This document shows positions 25,061 through 34,057 of a DNA stretch of 64,000 bases, in pieces. The DNA is taken from positions 30,099 through 94,098 of the forward strand of contig NZ_JBBEYB010000012.1 of NCBI RefSeq assembly GCF_037482285.1, read 5' to 3'. Origin of the DNA: Aquabacterium sp029268225. GTDB taxonomy: Bacteria; Pseudomonadota; Gammaproteobacteria; Burkholderiales; Burkholderiaceae_C. The notes under the pieces are model-generated. The model had not been told where the DNA came from and ran no database searches. It saw only the letters and a program-made list of their open reading frames with translations. Numbering within the stretch: position 1 is the stretch's first letter; the number at the start of each line of letters is the position of its first letter. Position numbers and translations under genes: made by a program.

Positions 25061-25100
25061 AATAAAAAGCCGCCTCCCGAATCAAATCGGGGGCGGCTTT
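25061..25100 (-). terminator. Intrinsic terminator of acs
   Basis: GCCGCCTCCCGA (25069-25080) pairs with TCGGGGGCGGC (25087-25097), one base bulged, and five T follow on the minus strand (25068-25064). It separates acs from the transporter gene, which therefore likely has its own promoter in 24883-25060. Confidence 0.85.
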
Positions 25101-25136
25101 CATATATTTGACCAATACCTTTTCAGGCAGGTCTCA

Positions 25137-27113
25137 TCAATTGGCTTGGGACAATTGGTCCAAAATGGCTGGGTTTTCCAGTGTGCTTGTATCCTGGGTG
25201 ACCGATTCCCCCTTCGCAACCACACGCAACAGCCGGCGCATGATCTTGCCAGAGCGGGTCTTGGGCAGGTTGTCACCGAAGCGGATGTCCTTGGGCTTGG
25301 CAATCGGGCCGATGGCATGGCCCACATGGTTGCGCAGCTCGGTGGCAATCTGCTTGGCCTCGTCGCCTTCTGGACGGGGCCGCTTGAGGACCACGAAGGC
25401 GCAGATGGCCTCACCGGTCAGATCGTCCGGACGCCCCACCACGGCAGCTTCGGCCACCAAGGGGTGCGACACCAGCGCCGACTCGATCTCCATCGTGCCC
25501 ATGCGGTGACCCGAGACGTTCAGCACGTCGTCGATGCGACCGGTGATGGTGAAGTAGCCGGTGTGGGCGTCGCGGATGGCGCCGTCACCCGCCAGGTAGT
25601 ACTTGCCACCGAAGTCATCGGGGTAGTAGCTCTTCTTGAAGCGTTCGGGATCGTTCCAGATCGTGCGGATCATCGAAGGCCAGGGCTTGCGCACCACGAG
25701 CACCCCGCCCTGCCCCCATGGCACTTCCTTGCCGGTTTCGTCCACCACAGCAGCGTCGATACCCGGGAAAGGCAGCGTGCACGAACCGGGCGTCAGTTCA
25801 TGGGCGCCCGGCAGCGGCGTGATCATGTGACCGCCGGTTTCGGTCTGCCAGAAGGTGTCCACGATGGGGCAACGGCCACCACCGATTTCGCGGTGGTACC
25901 ACTCCCAGGCAGCGGGATTGATGGGTTCGCCCACGGTGCCGAGCAGGCGCAGGCTGCTCAGATCGAAGTTGCGCGGGTGCACCTCGGCCGACGATTCCGC
26001 GGCCTTGATCAGGGCACGGATGGCGGTGGGTGCGGTGTAGAAGATGGTGACCTTGTGGGCCTGGACCATGCGCCAGAAGCGCGAGGCATCGGGGAAGGTG
26101 GGCACGCCTTCGAAAACGACCTGGGTGCTGCCCAGCGCCAACGGGCCATAGGCGACGTAGGTGTGACCGGTGATCCAGCCGATGTCGGCCGTGCACCAGA
26201 ACACATCGTCGGGCTTCATGTCGAAGGTCCACTTCGTGGTCAGGGCCGCATGCAGCAGGTAGCCACCGGTGCTGTGTTGCACGCCCTTGGGCTTGCCAGT
26301 CGAGCCCGAGGTGTACAGCAAAAAGAGCGGATGCTCGGCATCGACCCACTCGGGCGCACAAACGTCGCTTTCGCCCTGAAGCACATCGTCCATCCAGACG
26401 TCACGGCCGGCCACCATGGTGACATTGCCGCCCGTGCGACGGCAAACAATGACCTTGCGCAGGCTGTCGCAGCCGCCCAGACCGATGGCCTCGTCCACGA
26501 TGGCCTTGAGCGGCAGGGACTTGCCACCGCGCAGCTGCTCGTCAGCGGTGATGACCATCACGGCGCCCGCGTCTTCGATGCGGTCGCGCAGGCTTTGGGC
26601 CGAGAAACCACCGAACACCACCGAGTGGGTGGCACCGATGCGGGCACAGGCCTGCATGGCCACGACACCCTCCACCGACATGGGCAGGTACAGCACCACG
26701 CGGTCGCCCTTTTGCACACCTTGGGCCTTCAGAGCGTTCGCCAGACGGCTCACACGCGAAAGCAGGTCACTGTAGGTGACCTGGGTCACCTTGCCGTCAT
26801 CCGACTCGAAGATGATCGCCACCTTGTCGCCACGGCCGGCCTCTACATGACGGTCAAGGCAGTTGTACGAGGCATTGATCTGGCCATCGTCAAACCAGCG
26901 GTAGAACGGGGCATTGCTCTCATCGAGGGCACGCGTGAAAGGCTTGTGCCAAGTGAGAAACTCGCGTGCCAGACGCGACCAGTAGCCGGCGTAGTCTTTC
27001 TGCGCTTCGGCGCACAACTCATCGTAGGCCGCACGGCTACCGATGTGAGCGGTGCGCGCAAAGGCCTCGGGAACGGGGTGGAGGGTGCTGGGGGTCTGGT
27101 TGGTACCAGTCAT
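25137..27113 (-). CDS. acs: Acetyl-CoA synthetase (AMP-forming)
   Basis: Activates acetate to acetyl-CoA with ATP through acetyl-AMP. The 658-residue protein has the P-loop YTSGSTGKPKGVQHS, the acetate-pocket motif TFWQTETGGHM, the hinge region YYLAGDGAIRDAHTGYFTITGRIDDV and the C-terminal PKTRSGKIMRR with Lys623, the lysine commonly controlled by acetylation. An AGGAG site lies 8 bases before the ATG. Divergent from the UPF0114 gene. Confidence 0.97.
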   Translation of the reverse strand: MTGTNQTPSTLHPVPEAFARTAHIGSRAAYDELCAEAQKDYAGYWSRLAREFLTWHKPFTRALDESNAPFYRWFDDGQINASYNCLDRHVEAGRGDKVAIIFESDDGKVTQVTYSDLLSRVSRLANALKAQGVQKGDRVVLYLPMSVEGVVAMQACARIGATHSVVFGGFSAQSLRDRIEDAGAVMVITADEQLRGGKSLPLKAIVDEAIGLGGCDSLRKVIVCRRTGGNVTMVAGRDVWMDDVLQGESDVCAPEWVDAEHPLFLLYTSGSTGKPKGVQHSTGGYLLHAALTTKWTFDMKPDDVFWCTADIGWITGHTYVAYGPLALGSTQVVFEGVPTFPDASRFWRMVQAHKVTIFYTAPTAIRALIKAAESSAEVHPRNFDLSSLRLLGTVGEPINPAAWEWYHREIGGGRCPIVDTFWQTETGGHMITPLPGAHELTPGSCTLPFPGIDAAVVDETGKEVPWGQGGVLVVRKPWPSMIRTIWNDPERFKKSYYPDDFGGKYYLAGDGAIRDAHTGYFTITGRIDDVLNVSGHRMGTMEIESALVSHPLVAEAAVVGRPDDLTGEAICAFVVLKRPRPEGDEAKQIATELRNHVGHAIGPIAKPKDIRFGDNLPKTRSGKIMRRLLRVVAKGESVTQDTSTLENPAILDQLSQAN

Positions 27114-27255
27114 GGTGGATTCTCCTGGGGTGGCAGCGCTTATGGCGCTGACTGATCGATTGACAGGAGCGTCACATCATGCGCGTTTGCCCCTGCCAAC
27201 CCGCGACAATGCGCCTAACTTTAAAATTTCACACCCCGGATTTTCCCGACACCCC

Positions 27256-27855
27256 ATGAGCACACCTCGTCAACCCCCTAAAGCAGGCCTTTTGCCGTCT
27301 TTCATTTTTGCCAGCCGTTGGCTGCAGTTGCCGCTGTATGTCGGCCTGATCCTGGCACAAGCGGTGTATGTCTTCCACTTCTGGGTGGAATTGGTGCACC
27401 TGATCGAAGCCGCATTCGGCAACCAGGATGCGCTCAAGCTGATCTTCCAGGCCTCGGGTCAGAAGGCTGAGGTGGCCCCCACTCACCTGACCGAGACCAC
27501 GATCATGCTCGTGGTGTTGGGGCTGATCGACGTGGTGATGATCTCGAACCTGCTGATCATGGTGATCATCGGGGGCTACGAGACCTTTGTGTCACGGCTG
27601 AACCTTGAAGGCCATCCTGACCAGCCGGAATGGCTGGACCATGTGAACGCGTCGGTGTTGAAGGTCAAGCTGGCGACGGCCATCATCGGGATCTCGTCGA
27701 TCCACCTGCTCAAAACCTTCATCAATGCCGAGAACTACTCGGACAAGGTGCTGATCTCGCAAACGGTGATCCACGTGGCCTTCCTTTTCTCGGCCATGGC
27801 CATTGCCATGACAGACAAGCTGTTGCACCAGGCCACGCACAAGAGCGACCACTGA
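27256..27855 (+). CDS. UPF0114 / TIGR00645 (YqhA-like) membrane protein
   Basis: Conserved inner-membrane protein of unknown function, 199 residues, with about four transmembrane helices. Family-type blocks include FIFASRWLQLPLYVGLILAQ near the start, IMLVVLGLIDVVMISNLLIMVIIGGYETFVSRL in the middle and KLATAIIGISSIHLLKTF later. The frame opens at 27052, but the ATG at 27256 gives the family length. The ribosome site is weak. It ends in a perfect hairpin shared with the convergent mnhG. Confidence 0.88.
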   Translation: MSTPRQPPKAGLLPSFIFASRWLQLPLYVGLILAQAVYVFHFWVELVHLIEAAFGNQDALKLIFQASGQKAEVAPTHLTETTIMLVVLGLIDVVMISNLLIMVIIGGYETFVSRLNLEGHPDQPEWLDHVNASVLKVKLATAIIGISSIHLLKTFINAENYSDKVLISQTVIHVAFLFSAMAIAMTDKLLHQATHKSDH

Positions 27856-27881
27856 AGCGCGGGCACTTCGCCGCGCTTCAG
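27852..27881. terminator. Perfect 11-bp hairpin between convergent genes
   Basis: CTGAAGCGCGG (27852-27862) and CCGCGCTTCAG (27871-27881) are exact complements around an 8-base loop. It overlaps the stop of the UPF0114 gene and precedes the mnhG stop at 27890. There is no T-tract on either side, so terminator function is uncertain. Confidence 0.45.
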
Positions 27882-27889
27882 CGTCAGGC

Positions 27890-28249
27890 TCAGCCCTGGC
27901 GTTGATGCGCTTGGGCCTCGTCCACGGGCTGATGCCCGGCCTTGGATGGCACGCGCAGGTGCAGTGCCGCCTTGGCCATGAGGTTGGCCGACACCGGTGC
28001 GGTCAGGAAGATGAAGAAGGTGATCAGCATCTCGTGGATGCTGAACTGACCACGCAATGCCTGGATCAGCATGCTGGCCAGCAACACGCCGCCCAGCCCC
28101 AGCGTGGAAGCCTTGGTGGGTGCGTGCAGCCGCATGAAAAAATCGCGAAAGCGCACCATGCCCAGGGCGCCCACCAGCAGGAACACAGCCCCCACGAGCA
28201 AGAGCAAGGCGGCCAGGGCTTCGAGCCACACAGCGGGTGTCAGGTTCAT
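27890..28249 (-). CDS. mnhG: Na+/H+ antiporter subunit G (Mrp/Mnh)
   Basis: Smallest-class Mrp subunit, 119 residues with three transmembrane segments. The signature GMVRFRDFFMRLHAPTKASTLGLGGVLLAS is present, followed by FFIFLTAPVSANLMAKAALH. A hydrophilic tail of about 20 residues ends the protein. It is the last gene of the Mrp operon, 22 bases after mnhF. Mrp complexes exchange cytoplasmic Na+ (or K+) for protons. Confidence 0.95.
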   Translation of the reverse strand: MNLTPAVWLEALAALLLLVGAVFLLVGALGMVRFRDFFMRLHAPTKASTLGLGGVLLASMLIQALRGQFSIHEMLITFFIFLTAPVSANLMAKAALHLRVPSKAGHQPVDEAQAHQRQG

Positions 28250-28271
28250 GGTTCAGGTCTCCGGTGCGGGC

Positions 28272-28541
28272 TCATTCAATCACGTCACCACGCGTGATGA
28301 AGCGCGCCAGGGCCACGGTGGACACGAAGCCCAGCATGGCCACGATGAGTGCAGCCTCGAACAACAGCGCGGTCTGCCAGGTCAGCCCCAGCAGCACGAC
28401 CAACGCCACCACGTTGATGTAGAGCGTGTCCATCGCAAGGATTCGGTCCGGGGTCGTCGGGCCGCGCCACAAGCGCCAGGTACACAGCAGCATGGACACG
28501 GCTACCGCCGCCACGCAGATCTGCAGCGCCATCTCGATCAT
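28272..28541 (-). CDS. mnhF: Na+/H+ antiporter subunit F (Mrp/Mnh)
   Basis: The 89-residue membrane protein has three hydrophobic helices and the family motif RGPTTPDRILAMDTLYINVVALVVLLG. Its ATG overlaps the mnhE stop (ATGA at 28541-28538), indicating translational coupling. Confidence 0.95.
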   Translation of the reverse strand: MIEMALQICVAAVAVSMLLCTWRLWRGPTTPDRILAMDTLYINVVALVVLLGLTWQTALLFEAALIVAMLGFVSTVALARFITRGDVIE

Positions 28542-29047
28542 CCGAAAATCTCCATCAGGGGCTGTTGGTAGCGACGGTCGATGTCAGCCGCCACGCCAGC
28601 GGCATCGTCGCAATCGAGGGCATGCACCCAGATACAGGCCTGGTCTTCGTCGATGACGGCCGACACCGTGCCGGGGGTCATCGTGATGATGGACGCGAGC
28701 AAGGCCTGCGCCGTGGGCTGTTTCAGGGTCAGCGGTACGCGCACCCAGGCAGGTTGCGGCGCGCTGCGCGGATGCAGCACCAGACGTGCCACGGTGAGGT
28801 TGGAGACCACGATGTCCCACAGCACCGTGAACGCGAGGCGGACCGCCCTCCCCCACGCGCGCGGCTGCGCCGCCGGCCCCAGGAAGCCTGTCAGCAGACG
28901 CGGCAGGCCCCAGCCCAGCACACAAGCCGTCAGCAGGTTGCCGGGGTCGATGGACTGCTGCAGCATCAACCAGGCCAGTGCCAGCAGCACCGACAGGACC
29001 GGTCGGCGCGCACGTTGCCAAAGCGAAGGGTGAACCGTGGTCGTCAT
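28538..29047 (-). CDS. mnhE: Na+/H+ antiporter subunit E (Mrp/Mnh)
   Basis: The 169-residue subunit has two N-terminal membrane helices and the conserved VLWDIVVSNLTVARLVL and SIITMTPGTVSAVID blocks of MnhE, with a soluble C-terminal domain. The ATG at 29047 overlaps the mnhD stop as ATGA and is preceded by GGGAGGCG; the longer frame to 29254 lies within mnhD and was rejected. Confidence 0.94.
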   Translation of the reverse strand: MTTTVHPSLWQRARRPVLSVLLALAWLMLQQSIDPGNLLTACVLGWGLPRLLTGFLGPAAQPRAWGRAVRLAFTVLWDIVVSNLTVARLVLHPRSAPQPAWVRVPLTLKQPTAQALLASIITMTPGTVSAVIDEDQACIWVHALDCDDAAGVAADIDRRYQQPLMEIFG

Positions 29048-30681
29048 GGTTGCGCCTCCCGGGAAGGGTTTGTCTGGGCGGCGGGCTCGGGCATGCGATA
29101 GGGGCGCACGCTCACTGGCACCTCGCCTGTGGCCGGGTCGACACCCAGCACCGCACGGGCATAGCCCTGGCGGTCGAGCAACTGGGTTGCCGTGGCGTCG
29201 GTGTAGCGCTGCAAGGGGGCCGCAAAGATGCTCATCACCACCCCCATCAGGCACAGAATCAGCGTGGGAATGACCAGACGGGGGCTGGCCCCCGAGCTGG
29301 CTGCCGGCAGGTCCGGACGCACGTTCCAGAACAGCAGGCTGCCGGCCCGCGCCAGCGCCAGCAAGGACAGGAAGCCGACGCCCAACACCACCGTCCAGAC
29401 CCAGGATTGCATGGGCGTGCTCCAGGCAGCCTTGAGCAACATGACCTTGCCCAGGAAGCCCGGCAAAGGCGGCAAGCCCGCCACCGAGGCGGCCGCCAGC
29501 AATAGCATCAGACCCAGCAGCACCGGCTGCGCCACGGGGCTGGCCGGCGCCAGGGCTTCGGCCACATCACCGCGCTGCGCGGCCACCAACTCGACCAGCA
29601 GGAACAGGCCCGCCACCACCAACGTACTGTGCACCAGGTAGTAGAACGCTGCCGACCAGGCGGCCGGGGTGAACAGGCCCAACGCCGCCAGAATGGTGCC
29701 CACCGAGGCCACCGTCAACCAGGCCACCAGGCGCGGCAAGGTGCGCGAGGCCAAGGCGCCCAGAGCGCCCAGCACACTGGTGCCCATGGCCAAGGGCAAC
29801 AACCAGGGCTCGGCCACGCGGGCCACCTCGCCTGCGGCATCCCCAAAGATCACACCATGCACACGCAAGATGGCATACACGCCCACCTTGGTCATGATGG
29901 CAAACAGGGCGGCCACGGGCGCGGTGGCGGCGGCATAAGTGCCCGGCAACCACAGAGACAGCGGCAACAAGGCCGCCTTGAAGCCAAATACCACCAGCAG
30001 GATCAGGGCGGCGCTGCGCGCCATCACCGCCTCCATGCCCGACAACTGCGTCACCCGCAAGGCCAGGTCGGCCAGGTTGAGCGTACCCGTGACCGCGTAC
30101 AGCAAGGACACGCCGATCAGGAAGAGGGCCGATGCCAGCAGGTTGAGGACAACGTAATGCACCCCGGCCTGGAAGCGTCCCTTGCCCTGACCGTGCACCA
30201 TCAGCACGTAGGACGCGATCAGCAGGATCTCGAAGAAAACGAAGAGGTTGAAGATGTCGCCAGTGACGAAGGCGCCACACAGCCCCATCAACTGAAAATG
30301 GAAGATGGCGTGGAAGTAGCGCCCATGCGTGTCCCACCCACCGCTGGCGTACCAGAGCACCGGCAAGGCCACCAGTTGCGTGAGCACCAGCATCAGCGCC
30401 GAGAGCCGGTCGACCACCAGCACAATGCCGAAGGGCGCAGGCCACTCACCGAGGCGGTACACCTGCAAGGCACCCGTGCTGGCCTCGCCCATCAGAGACA
30501 CCGCGATCCACAAGCCCAAGGCCACCGAGCTCAGGCTGAGACGACGCGCCCACTTGAGGCGAGCCTGGCCGTGACCACTGGGGGCATCACCCAACAAGAG
30601 CAGCGCCATCCCCGTGAAGGCCGGCAGCAGCACCGGCAAGATGGACAGGTGCGGCCACACCGCCGAGAACAGACCGCTCAT
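29044..30681 (-). CDS. mnhD: Na+/H+ antiporter subunit D (Mrp/Mnh), NuoN/M/L-like
   Basis: Proton-channel-type subunit of 545 residues and about 14 transmembrane helices, homologous to NuoM/NuoN of complex I. Visible family features are FHFQLMGLCGAFVTGDIFNLFVFFEILLIASYVLM (with the conserved Glu in helix 5) and the lysine in LVVFGFKAALLPLSLWLP. Coupled to mnhC and mnhE by 4-base overlaps. Confidence 0.95.
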   Translation of the reverse strand: MSGLFSAVWPHLSILPVLLPAFTGMALLLLGDAPSGHGQARLKWARRLSLSSVALGLWIAVSLMGEASTGALQVYRLGEWPAPFGIVLVVDRLSALMLVLTQLVALPVLWYASGGWDTHGRYFHAIFHFQLMGLCGAFVTGDIFNLFVFFEILLIASYVLMVHGQGKGRFQAGVHYVVLNLLASALFLIGVSLLYAVTGTLNLADLALRVTQLSGMEAVMARSAALILLVVFGFKAALLPLSLWLPGTYAAATAPVAALFAIMTKVGVYAILRVHGVIFGDAAGEVARVAEPWLLPLAMGTSVLGALGALASRTLPRLVAWLTVASVGTILAALGLFTPAAWSAAFYYLVHSTLVVAGLFLLVELVAAQRGDVAEALAPASPVAQPVLLGLMLLLAAASVAGLPPLPGFLGKVMLLKAAWSTPMQSWVWTVVLGVGFLSLLALARAGSLLFWNVRPDLPAASSGASPRLVIPTLILCLMGVVMSIFAAPLQRYTDATATQLLDRQGYARAVLGVDPATGEVPVSVRPYRMPEPAAQTNPSREAQP

Positions 30682-31028
30682 GCGCGCTCCTCCCCGCCAG
30701 CAGAGGCCCCGTCCACATGGTCGGTGCCCGACTCATGACGGCTGCGCAGCGCCATTTCGACGATGAAGCCGGTGGTGGCAAAACCGATCACGATGGCGGT
30801 GAGCACCAAGGCCTGCGGCAAAGGGTCGGCCATGCGCTCCTGGCCGACCAGGGCCGGGGCGTTCCACCACAGGCGGCCCATGGCAAAGATGAAGACGTTG
30901 ACCGCGTAGCCCAGCAGGGACAGGCCCAGCACCACCGGAAAGGTGCGCCCGCGCAGCATCAGGTAGATGCCGCAGGCGGTGACCCAGCCAACACCGCTGG
31001 CCACCAGAAATTCCAGACTCACCGTCAT
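30678..31028 (-). CDS. mnhC: Na+/H+ antiporter subunit C (Mrp/Mnh), NuoK-like
   Basis: The 116-residue protein has three transmembrane helices and resembles NuoK: YLMLRGRTFPVVLGLSLLGYAVNVFIFAMG and DPLPQALVLTAIVIGFA are characteristic. ATGA overlaps at both ends tie it to mnhA and mnhD. The tail is short and charged. Confidence 0.95.
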   Translation of the reverse strand: MTVSLEFLVASGVGWVTACGIYLMLRGRTFPVVLGLSLLGYAVNVFIFAMGRLWWNAPALVGQERMADPLPQALVLTAIVIGFATTGFIVEMALRSRHESGTDHVDGASAGGEERA

Positions 31029-33880
31029 GCACGACTCCCCTCAGGGAGCGCCGCAGCGCCCCGCCCATCCTTGCTGGCATGCCCCAGCACGGACAGGGTC
31101 AACATCGTGGCACCCACCACCGTGATGTAGACCCCCAGATCAAACAGCGCCGCGCTGGCCAGCGGCAGTTCACCGAACACCGGCACATGCGGATGACCAT
31201 GCGCGCTGGTGAGGAAGTTGCGTCCCCACAACCAGGCGCCCATGCCCGTCAGACCGGCAATGGCCAGGCCCGAGCCAATCCAGCGGGTGAAGCGGCGCCC
31301 TTGCGCCCCGTGGAGCAGGGCCTCGGCCCGCTCCTGCCCCTGCGCCATGTACTGCAACACCAGCGCCACGGCCGTGATCAAGCCGGCAATGAAACCGCCA
31401 CCCGGCAGGTTGTGCCCCCGCCAGTAGATGTAGAGCGAGGCCACCAAGGCCATCGGCAAGATGAGACGTGCCGCCACGCGCAAGAGCAGCGGCTGGCGGG
31501 CAAAGGACCAGGGACGTCCACCCTCGTCCTGCGCAGGACGGCGCACCTTGAAGCCATCGAGCATGGCCAGCACGCCCACGCCCGCGATGCCCAACACCGT
31601 GATCTCGCCGTAGGTGTCGTAGCCACGGAAGTCCACCAGCGTCACGTTGACCACGTTGGTGCCGCCACCGCCCGGCAGCGATTGCGCCAGGAAGTACCAG
31701 GAGATCGCATCGTGGTCGCGCGTCAGCACCATCCAGCACAGGAAGGCGACACCCAGACCGGCCACCGAGGCCAGCGTGGCGTCGCGCAGCCGGCGCCCGC
31801 CAGACGACTCGCGCGGCGTGCGCGCGGGCAGCAAGGCCAGGCCCATCAGCATGATCACCGTGGAGACGACCTCGACCGACAGCTGTGTCAAGGCCAGATC
31901 AGGTGCCGACAGGGCCAGGAAAGTCAACGCCGTGACCATGCCGACCACGCCGGTCAGCAAGACGGCCTTGAAGCGGTCTCGGTGCCCCAGCACCAGGGTG
32001 GCGCTGCCCACCAACAGGATCGCCCACACCGCCACCGCAGACGCCGGCGCGGGCAACAAGGTGCGCTGCCCGGCGGCCAGCGGCAAGGAGGTCTCGATGA
32101 AGGGCCAGGCCGCCACCACGATGACGCTCACCAGCATCCAGGCCACATGGCGCTGCAAGGAGCCGATGTCGGTGAGGCGGATGAGGGCCTGTGCGCCGCG
32201 GATCAGACCATTGAGCAACTGGTTGAAAAACAGACGCCCCGTCCAGCCACGCGGATGGTGCAGGTGCAGCTTCCAGTGCCGCTGCAGCCCCACGTAAAAG
32301 ACCACGCCCCCCAACAACGCCAACCCGCTCATCAGCAAAGGCACATTGAAACCGTGCCACAAGGCCAGGTGATACGGCGGGGGCGAGCCGCCCAGCACCG
32401 CGCGGGCCGCCACATCGACCAGGGGACCGAGGGTGTGGGCCGGGAACAGCCCCACCGCCAAGGCCACGAGCACCAGCAGCAGCACCGGCAGGCGCATCAG
32501 CCAGGGCGGATCGTGCGGGTGCGGGTGAGGCAGATCTTGCACCGGACCGTTGAAAAACACATCGTGCACGAAGCGCAGCGAATAGGCCACCGAGCAGGCG
32601 CCCGCCAGCGTGGCCACCACGGCCACCCAGGTGCCGTTGAACCAGGTCCCGCCGAACTGGGCCGTCAAGGCCTCGCCAAAGAACATCTCCTTGGAGAGGA
32701 AGCCGTTGGTGAGCGGGATGCCGGCCATCGCCGCCGCCGCCACGATGCCCAGGGTCCCGGTCCAGGGCAGCAGGCTCATCAGCCCGCCCAGGCGACGCAT
32801 GTCGCGGGTGCCGGTTTCGTGGTCGATGATGCCCGCCGTCATGAACAGCGCGGCCTTGAAGGTGGCGTGGTTGAGGATGTGGAACACCGCCGCCACCGCC
32901 GACAAGGGCGAGGCCAGGCCGATCAGGAAGGTGATCAAGCCCAGGTGGCTGATGGTGGAATAGGCCAGCAGGCCCTTGAGGTCGTGCCGGAACACCGCCA
33001 CATAGGCCGCAAAGGCCAGCGTCAGCAGACCCGTGCCCGAAACGATCACCTCGAACAGGCCGGAGCCGCCCAGCACCGGGTACAGGCGCGCCAGCAGGAA
33101 CACCCCCGCCTTGACCATGGTGGCCGAGTGCAGGTAGGCCGACACCGGGGTGGGCGCGGCCATGGCATCGGGAAGCCAGAAATGGAAGGGCCACTGCGCG
33201 CTCTTGGTGAAACAACCCAGCAGGATCAGGATGAGGGCCAGCGGGAAATGCGCGTGCGCCCGGATGCGCTCGCCCTGGTCCAGCATGCCACTCAGGTCAA
33301 ACGTGCCCGCAATCTGCCCCAGAACGATGACGCCGGCCAGCAGCGCCAGCCCGCCGCCCCCGGTGATCGCCAGGGCCATGCGCGCGCCCGTGCGGGCGTC
33401 CGCGCGATGGCCCCAGTAGCCCACCAGCAGGAAGGAAGAAATGCTCGTCAGCTCCCAGAACACCACCAGCAGGAGCAGGTTGTCGGACAGGACCACGCCC
33501 AGCATGGCCGCCATGAACAGCATCAGCAGGGTGTAAAGCTTGCCCGCCGAGTCATCGGGCCCCAAATAACGGTGCGCATAGGTCACGATCAGCAGCCCGA
33601 TGCCGGTGATCAGCAAACCGAACATCAAGGCCAGCCCGTCCAGGCGGAAGCCCAGTTGCAGGCCCAGATCGGGCGCCCAGGGGTACTGCACCAGCAGGGT
33701 CTGGCCGGCCAACACCTGGGGCGCCATCGACAACAGGCACAGCAGGGCAGCCAGGGTCACACCACCTGCTGCCAGCGCCGTCAGAGCGCGGCCATTCGCC
33801 CAGGAAAGCTTGCCGAGGCCGAAACAGGCCAAGGTGCCCAACAGCAGGGGCAGCAAGACCGTCAGAAGCAGTAAGTCCAT
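31025..33880 (-). CDS. mnhA: Na+/H+ antiporter subunit A fused to subunit B (Mrp/Mnh)
   Basis: A 951-residue fusion. The first about 780 residues are MnhA (NuoL-like, with VVFWELTSISSFLLVGYW and FHFWLPDAMAAPTPVSAYLHSATMVKAGVFLLAR). The C-terminal about 150 are MnhB (LYIYWRGHNLPGGGFIAGLITAVALVLQYMA and FDLGVYITVVGATML). The A-B fusion with six genes in total is the group 2 Mrp type. First gene of the operon; no strong ribosome site is visible before the ATG at 33880. Confidence 0.95.
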   Translation of the reverse strand: MDLLLLTVLLPLLLGTLACFGLGKLSWANGRALTALAAGGVTLAALLCLLSMAPQVLAGQTLLVQYPWAPDLGLQLGFRLDGLALMFGLLITGIGLLIVTYAHRYLGPDDSAGKLYTLLMLFMAAMLGVVLSDNLLLLVVFWELTSISSFLLVGYWGHRADARTGARMALAITGGGGLALLAGVIVLGQIAGTFDLSGMLDQGERIRAHAHFPLALILILLGCFTKSAQWPFHFWLPDAMAAPTPVSAYLHSATMVKAGVFLLARLYPVLGGSGLFEVIVSGTGLLTLAFAAYVAVFRHDLKGLLAYSTISHLGLITFLIGLASPLSAVAAVFHILNHATFKAALFMTAGIIDHETGTRDMRRLGGLMSLLPWTGTLGIVAAAAMAGIPLTNGFLSKEMFFGEALTAQFGGTWFNGTWVAVVATLAGACSVAYSLRFVHDVFFNGPVQDLPHPHPHDPPWLMRLPVLLLVLVALAVGLFPAHTLGPLVDVAARAVLGGSPPPYHLALWHGFNVPLLMSGLALLGGVVFYVGLQRHWKLHLHHPRGWTGRLFFNQLLNGLIRGAQALIRLTDIGSLQRHVAWMLVSVIVVAAWPFIETSLPLAAGQRTLLPAPASAVAVWAILLVGSATLVLGHRDRFKAVLLTGVVGMVTALTFLALSAPDLALTQLSVEVVSTVIMLMGLALLPARTPRESSGGRRLRDATLASVAGLGVAFLCWMVLTRDHDAISWYFLAQSLPGGGGTNVVNVTLVDFRGYDTYGEITVLGIAGVGVLAMLDGFKVRRPAQDEGGRPWSFARQPLLLRVAARLILPMALVASLYIYWRGHNLPGGGFIAGLITAVALVLQYMAQGQERAEALLHGAQGRRFTRWIGSGLAIAGLTGMGAWLWGRNFLTSAHGHPHVPVFGELPLASAALFDLGVYITVVGATMLTLSVLGHASKDGRGAAALPEGSRA

Positions 33881-33977
33881 GGAGGCATGTCAGAAAGTCG
33901 AGGGGGGATTGTAGGCACGCCTGTTCATCCCTCCCCGTTCAAGCCTGGGCATTCGGTCAGCCCATTCTCCTGAGCCC

Positions 33978-34005
33978 CTGACAAGACGGCCCATCGCAGT
34001 AAAAT
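33978..34005 (+). promoter_or_regulatory. Sigma-70 type promoter for fumarase
   Basis: CTGACA (33978-33983), 16 bases, TAAAAT (34000-34005): 5/6 matches to both -35 and -10 hexamers, about 53 bases before the fumarase ATG. Confidence 0.6.
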
Positions 34006-34057
34006 CAGCTGTTGTTTTGCCCTACCCCACACCCCACTGCCCCACAAAGGCCCTGAC

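Noticed and set aside
31079..33874. Plus-strand frame of about 930 codons opposite mnhA
   Set aside because: Shadow frame, extremely rich in Gln/His/Arg, no recognisable domain.
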